In this document: positions 59,752 through 64,000 of the stretch, one piece after another | Layout of the letters: each line of letters opens with the position of its first letter | Numbering within the stretch: the first letter of the stretch is position 1 | Source: Alteromonadaceae bacterium M269 | GTDB lineage: Bacteria > Pseudomonadota > Gammaproteobacteria > Enterobacterales > Alteromonadaceae | Reading direction: 5' to 3' | Assembly (NCBI GenBank): GCA_004353515.1 | Contig: SMNZ01000006.1 | Location: 456,373-520,372, forward strand | DNA: 64,000 nt | Made by a program: the position numbers and the translations under genes | Notes under the pieces: model-generated | Told to the model about the DNA's origin: nothing | The model's database searches: none | The model's input: only the letters and a program-made list of their open reading frames with translations

Positions 59752-62517
59752 TTAGAAGCGGAAATTAGCGCCTACGTAGAAGCGACGGCCATTTTGCGCT
59801 TCAGTACTAACAATCCGCGAACCATCTGTGGGCAATTCAACATCCCCATCCTGAATTAAGAAGTTATTAAAAACTTCATCGGTAAGATTAATAGCCTGAA
59901 GCTTAAGCGTGACATGTTCATTGAGATTATAAGAAACTTGAGCATCCAGTTGCCCGTAGTCATCTCTAAACTGAGGACCGAACTCTGTCTGACTTTGGAA
60001 GTACTCATCTCTCCAAGTCCAAGCTATACGTGCTGAAATAGTTTCATTTTCATAGAAGGCTCCAATATTAAAAGCATTCTCTGAAACGTTTGGAAAGCGA
60101 ATGAGTTCATTAACTAAAGCAACATCTGAGGGTTGAATTTCATTTCCGTCATCGTCGACAACAGCTGGTACTGATTCTAAACGGGGAACAACGCCACCGG
60201 GTGAATTGACATACGTGTAGTTTAAGAATCCACCAAACCCGCTATCAAAAGTATGAGCAAACTGAAACTCGATTCCCTCGACCTCTGCATTTCCTCCATT
60301 TTCAGGTCGTCGTAGTTGAGGAAAATTTACGCCGTCGACAACTTCTTGTACTGTATTAATAAAAACGAAGTTACTTAAGTCTTTTCTAAAAAAAGTCAAG
60401 CTGGCAATTGACGCTTCATCAAAATACCATTCTAATCCAATATCAAATGCTGTAGATAGCGTAGGTTCTAGATCTGGATTACCCGCATCCCCGCGCCCTG
60501 TTTCTGGGGTTAGGTTAAACGAAGGAGCTAAGTTAAACGGTGTTGGTCTGGTTAGCGTCCGCCCTGCAGCACCTCTCAAGACCAAGTTATCAGTTAAATC
60601 ATAGGATATATTAAAGCTTGGTAAGAACTCATCATAGCTATTATCAAACTGCACTGGATTAGCACCGTTAAATCCGCTTGATGTGCTGTCGGTGTCAGTA
60701 TAGCGTACCCCAAGGTTACCTCTAAAGCCGTCACCACTAAAGTGCGCCATAGCATAAAGTGCTGTGATTTCTTCTTCGATCTCGAATACTGAAATCAGTT
60801 GGCGTACATTGTTGTTTCGGCAAGTGCCTGTAACTCCAGCTCCGCAATCTGGCAGAGCGTCGAATGCACTGCGGATAAGGTTTACGTCAGGGAAGAAGTA
60901 CCGTTGAGCCGGCAGAGAATTCTCAGAGTGATCCGCATCAATGAAGTCTCCGTCAAAGAAGAGGCTTGCTGGTCCTAGATCTCCACCTGCTATATCATCT
61001 CTAAAGCGGTCTTGGCTGAATTTTCTGTCCTTAAATTTACCTCCCACTTTAATATCTGTAACTGGACCTAGCTCAACATTAAAACTCCAATCCGCTTGAA
61101 TATAGTCTTCTTCATCTTCCGTGGTATTACTTTGATCAAACAAGCCGAGCAAACGGAATTCATCACCCGGGTTTTGAAGCCAAGGGTTTGCAGCAACGAA
61201 GTCGATTGATGGACCGTGTTGGCTTGGATTTGGATTAGAGAAAATCAAGCCTGTTCTTGGATCTGTTGCATCGTTGAAAAACTCAGTAAAGAAGTCATTA
61301 ATCTGACCTTCGCCTGTTGTGGTACCTATTTGCAAGTGGAATTGACTGTTTTCAAGTGACCAATCAAGCTCGAAGTCCAAAACTTCCGTTTCTGCTGATG
61401 AACCATTTCTAAAAATATTGTCATAAGCTAAGAAGCGGGCATTGAATGCGCCACCTGGGACACCTGTACCATTGAGAGAGGTAACGAAACCATTCTCAAC
61501 AGTTCCTTCACGAGCGACTTCTGGTCCATTAAATAGGAAACGGAAAGGGATACCGATAAGGTTTGAATTGACATTATCTGCTTCAAGTTCACTGTATAAG
61601 TAATGCAAACTCATACTGATGTCATCACGCGGGCTGTATTGAAGGGTTGTATCGAATCCTGTTCTCTTACGATCTTGGAAGAAAACGGCTGAACCAACGC
61701 CCCAAGGCAGGGAACCTGCTTCCGGACCTGGATTACCCACACCATTGGTTGACGGCGCAGAAAGTCCGGGGGCTATGCGTGCGATGCCTGGTCCGAAATG
61801 GCCGAAATCACTTTCTTGAGATTCGCGCTGAACTTCACGTTCTTGAACAGATGCTGAAACAATAAAGCCGAATTTCTCGTCTTCATCTTTCCAGCTATAA
61901 ATGCCCGCAAAACCAGGATCAACGCTGTCAGGGATATCTGAGTACTGAGCTTCGGCTGAGAGGAAGATAGTACCTGAATCTAAGTCCAAAGGTTTACGAG
62001 TAGTAACGTTGACCGTACCACCTAATCCGCCTTCTTCTATATCGGCTTGAGTTGACTTATAAACTTCCACGCCAGATATCAGTTCTGAAGACAGTAATTC
62101 ATAGTTGAAGTTCCTACCCGTGTTACGCAAGATGAACCATTGCGCTGTTCCGACAGCTTGACCATTTAATAAGGTAATGTTCTGCTCGGGGGAGAATCCT
62201 CGAATAGTAACGCCGTCACCTTCACCGAAATCTCGATCTATTGTTACACCTGGTACTCTGGCTAAAGTATCTGCAACGTTCTTATCTGGGAACTTACCGA
62301 TATCTTCAGCGGTAATGATGTCTGCAACGACATTCGAAAAGCGCTTGCGATTGAGGTTTTCTTTCGTGCTAGCGCGTAATCCTCTGACTTCAATAACTTC
62401 TACTTCGTCGTCATTAGCTTCTTGAGCGTGAGTTGGTAGGCTGGATAGGGAGCCTAGAGTCACTAAGCAAGCTACCTTTATTCCCTGAGTTATTCTGTTT
62501 AACTTTGTCGTTATCAT
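59752..62517 (-). CDS. TonB-dependent receptor, Xanthomonas/Caulobacter type
   Basis: A 921-aa outer-membrane receptor: signal peptide (ACLVTLGSLSSLPTHA), TonB-box-like region (EVEVIEVRGLRAS), plug domain (DIGKFPDKNVADTLARVPGV, VTIRGFSPEQNITLLNG) and a beta-barrel ending in GRRFYVGANFRF with the terminal Phe. The PDKN.ADTLARVPGV signature is of the TonB-Xanth-Caul type that imports oligosaccharides or similar compounds. It is transcribed with the halogenase and has two LacI-type operators upstream. Confidence 0.94.
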   Translation of the reverse strand: MITTKLNRITQGIKVACLVTLGSLSSLPTHAQEANDDEVEVIEVRGLRASTKENLNRKRFSNVVADIITAEDIGKFPDKNVADTLARVPGVTIDRDFGEGDGVTIRGFSPEQNITLLNGQAVGTAQWFILRNTGRNFNYELLSSELISGVEVYKSTQADIEEGGLGGTVNVTTRKPLDLDSGTIFLSAEAQYSDIPDSVDPGFAGIYSWKDEDEKFGFIVSASVQEREVQRESQESDFGHFGPGIARIAPGLSAPSTNGVGNPGPEAGSLPWGVGSAVFFQDRKRTGFDTTLQYSPRDDISMSLHYLYSELEADNVNSNLIGIPFRFLFNGPEVAREGTVENGFVTSLNGTGVPGGAFNARFLAYDNIFRNGSSAETEVLDFELDWSLENSQFHLQIGTTTGEGQINDFFTEFFNDATDPRTGLIFSNPNPSQHGPSIDFVAANPWLQNPGDEFRLLGLFDQSNTTEDEEDYIQADWSFNVELGPVTDIKVGGKFKDRKFSQDRFRDDIAGGDLGPASLFFDGDFIDADHSENSLPAQRYFFPDVNLIRSAFDALPDCGAGVTGTCRNNNVRQLISVFEIEEEITALYAMAHFSGDGFRGNLGVRYTDTDSTSSGFNGANPVQFDNSYDEFLPSFNISYDLTDNLVLRGAAGRTLTRPTPFNLAPSFNLTPETGRGDAGNPDLEPTLSTAFDIGLEWYFDEASIASLTFFRKDLSNFVFINTVQEVVDGVNFPQLRRPENGGNAEVEGIEFQFAHTFDSGFGGFLNYTYVNSPGGVVPRLESVPAVVDDDGNEIQPSDVALVNELIRFPNVSENAFNIGAFYENETISARIAWTWRDEYFQSQTEFGPQFRDDYGQLDAQVSYNLNEHVTLKLQAINLTDEVFNNFLIQDGDVELPTDGSRIVSTEAQNGRRFYVGANFRF

Positions 62518-62540
62518 TGTTGCTTTCCTACTTCGATTAG

Positions 62541-62556
62541 ATGACAGCGTTGTCTT
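62541..62556. promoter_or_regulatory. LacI-type operator, site 1
   Basis: ATGACAGCGTTGTC is a nearly palindromic site (TGACAGCGTTGTC) 24 bases upstream of the receptor start, the pattern bound by LacI-family repressors (central CG). Confidence 0.65.
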
Positions 62557-62583
62557 TTTGTATTTTAAAAAATGACTGCTGTT

Positions 62584-62613
62584 TATCTAATACTCAGAAG
62601 GATTACATGTAAA
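62584..62613 (-). promoter_or_regulatory. Probable sigma-70 promoter of the TonB receptor operon
   Basis: On the minus strand TTTACA and TAGATA are 18 bases apart and lie between the two operators, so repressor binding could block or loop across it. Confidence 0.45.
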
Positions 62614-62620
62614 AACTACG

Positions 62621-62636
62621 ATGACAGCGTTGTCAT
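62621..62636. promoter_or_regulatory. LacI-type operator, site 2
   Basis: ATGACAGCGTTGTCAT, a full match to site 1 with 80-bp spacing. The stretch 62637-63242 contains no gene; it is AT-rich. Confidence 0.65.
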
Positions 62637-63242
62637 TTGTTTGTTAAATCTACAACATGAAATTGAGTAGTGCAAACTAAAAATCACAAATAATTAACTT
62701 TTTTATAAAAAAACTATTGGGTTATTGACATCTGTTTTTAGATGAAATCCTTGTGAGCAAAGGAATAGGCGATAGGGTGAAGTATCTTTGAAAATTTTCT
62801 CTTTCTTTTTCTATAAAGTAGCTAGTTATTACAGAATGTCAAAAAAATTACTCTGAATGATTCGTCTTTTATAGCAACGAATGATTTTTGATGCATAAAC
62901 ACTTGTGATGCTAAATCTTATTTCGAAAGTCATGTAAGGTAGTAAAGCATCTAGGAAATCTTGTACTTATATATAAGAGGGAATATGAAAACGTCAGTGC
63001 TGAAACATTCAAGTTATAGAGTATAAATATCTCTTTAGTAGCAAAGGTAAGCTTCAAAGATCAGAATACGTTAAGGTGTACAAATAAAGCAGAAGAAGCT
63101 TACTGTTTAATATAGCTAACGCCCTGCTAAGTTTTAGCGCTTAAAAATTGCGCAAAATACACTTTTTTTGCTCTCTTCTGAGCTAATTTAGCAGCGAACA
63201 AGAAATACTTTAGAAAATGCGATTTTTTTGCGGTTTGATGTG

Positions 63243-63270
63243 TTGACTTCCTGTTTCAGATGTTTAGAAT
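63243..63270 (+). promoter_or_regulatory. tRNA-Tyr/tuf operon promoter
   Basis: TTGACT (63243-63248), 16-base spacer, TAGAAT (63265-63270) followed by GCGC, as for the tRNA-Thr promoter at 43078. The leader runs 55 bases to the tRNA. Confidence 0.7.
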
Positions 63271-63325
63271 GCGCATCCACTTGATGAAGAGCAGATTTGT
63301 CCAAGACAACGCTTCATATAAGTCC

Positions 63326-63410
63326 GGAGGGGTACCCAAGCGGTCAACGGGATCAGACTGTAAATCTGACGGCTCAGCCTTCGCAGGTTCGAATCCTGCC
63401 CCCTCCACCA
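63326..63410 (+). tRNA. tyrU: tRNA-Tyr (anticodon GTA)
   Basis: Complete 85-nt gene with a long variable arm and encoded CCA: acceptor GGAGGGG pairs with CCCCTCC, anticodon loop CTGTAAA, T-loop GTTCGAATC. Length and variable arm are typical of bacterial tRNA-Tyr. Confidence 0.96.
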
Positions 63411-63506
63411 ATTTTACTGTGCATCTGCAGAATCAGATGCAGGTTGTGGTGAATTACTTAATAGCCACACCACCGCTTTTTGATGAGGTGGACAGAGAAA
63501 AGGCTT

Positions 63507-63581
<75 letters not shown>

Positions 63582-63587
63582 ATAAGT

Positions 63588-64000
<413 letters not shown>

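Noticed and set aside
43203..63242. Prophage or integrative element with integrase
   Set aside because: No integrase, recombinase, capsid or conjugation gene is visible; only context and repeats suggest insertion.

Overview
The window reads as chromosomal DNA of a marine-type gammaproteobacterium (Alteromonadales/Oceanospirillales-like, moderately AT-rich). The evidence is the order murB-birA-coaX-tRNA-Thr and the cluster tRNA-Tyr/Gly/Thr-tuf, the RND pumps, a Xanthomonas/Caulobacter-type TonB receptor beside a tryptophan halogenase, REP-like palindromes and the codon style. No genus is claimed.

Layout. 1-2704: 3' end of a serine hydrolase and a two-component pair. 2908-6166: a START/GyrI-like fusion protein and a class V aminotransferase divergent from an Lrp-type regulator. 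6171-10663: HAE1 RND pump and its adaptor. 10973-13878: a repeat-containing membrane protein and a PepSY membrane protein. 14082-20456: Met/His/Cys-rich small protein plus CusC-CusB-CusA heavy-metal efflux. 20493-25398: SDR, small secreted proteins, a T4-lysozyme-like protein, three tandem paralogous secreted Cys-pair proteins, SnoaL, ABM and a secreted methyltransferase-like protein. 25670-40188: a Wzx/Wzy surface polysaccharide locus with a complete UDP-diNAc-bacillosamine set (PglF/E/D/C-like), a beta-barrel, a short OPX export protein and a Wzc-like protein whose kinase motifs are degenerate. 40320-43202: murB, birA, coaX, tRNA-Thr(TGT).

The segment 43203-63242 lies between tRNA-Thr(TGT) and tRNA-Tyr(GTA), which are adjacent in the classical thrU-tyrU-glyT-thrT-tufB operon of E. 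coli, so about 20 kb of accessory DNA appears to sit inside a housekeeping tRNA operon. Its first 6 kb is bounded by a ~50-bp direct repeat that includes the tRNA-Thr terminator hairpin. It carries a minus-strand double-glycine peptide system: HlyD-like adaptor, C39-peptidase ABC exporter, DUF2059-like protein, three tandem 52-57-aa peptides sharing the leader/core junction SGG-GCPV (absent from ordinary gene calls because they are so short), and a small three-helix membrane protein that could be immunity. This is the best candidate for an undescribed system. The rest holds an animal-type haem peroxidase, a two-component system, a composite redoxin/cytochrome c/copper monooxygenase/EF-hand protein, a 239-bp MITE-like element with 26-bp perfect terminal inverted repeats, a CRTAC1-like lipoprotein, a tryptophan halogenase and a TonB receptor with a pair of LacI-type operators. 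The window ends in tRNA-Tyr, tRNA-Gly, tRNA-Thr(GGT) and the start of tuf.
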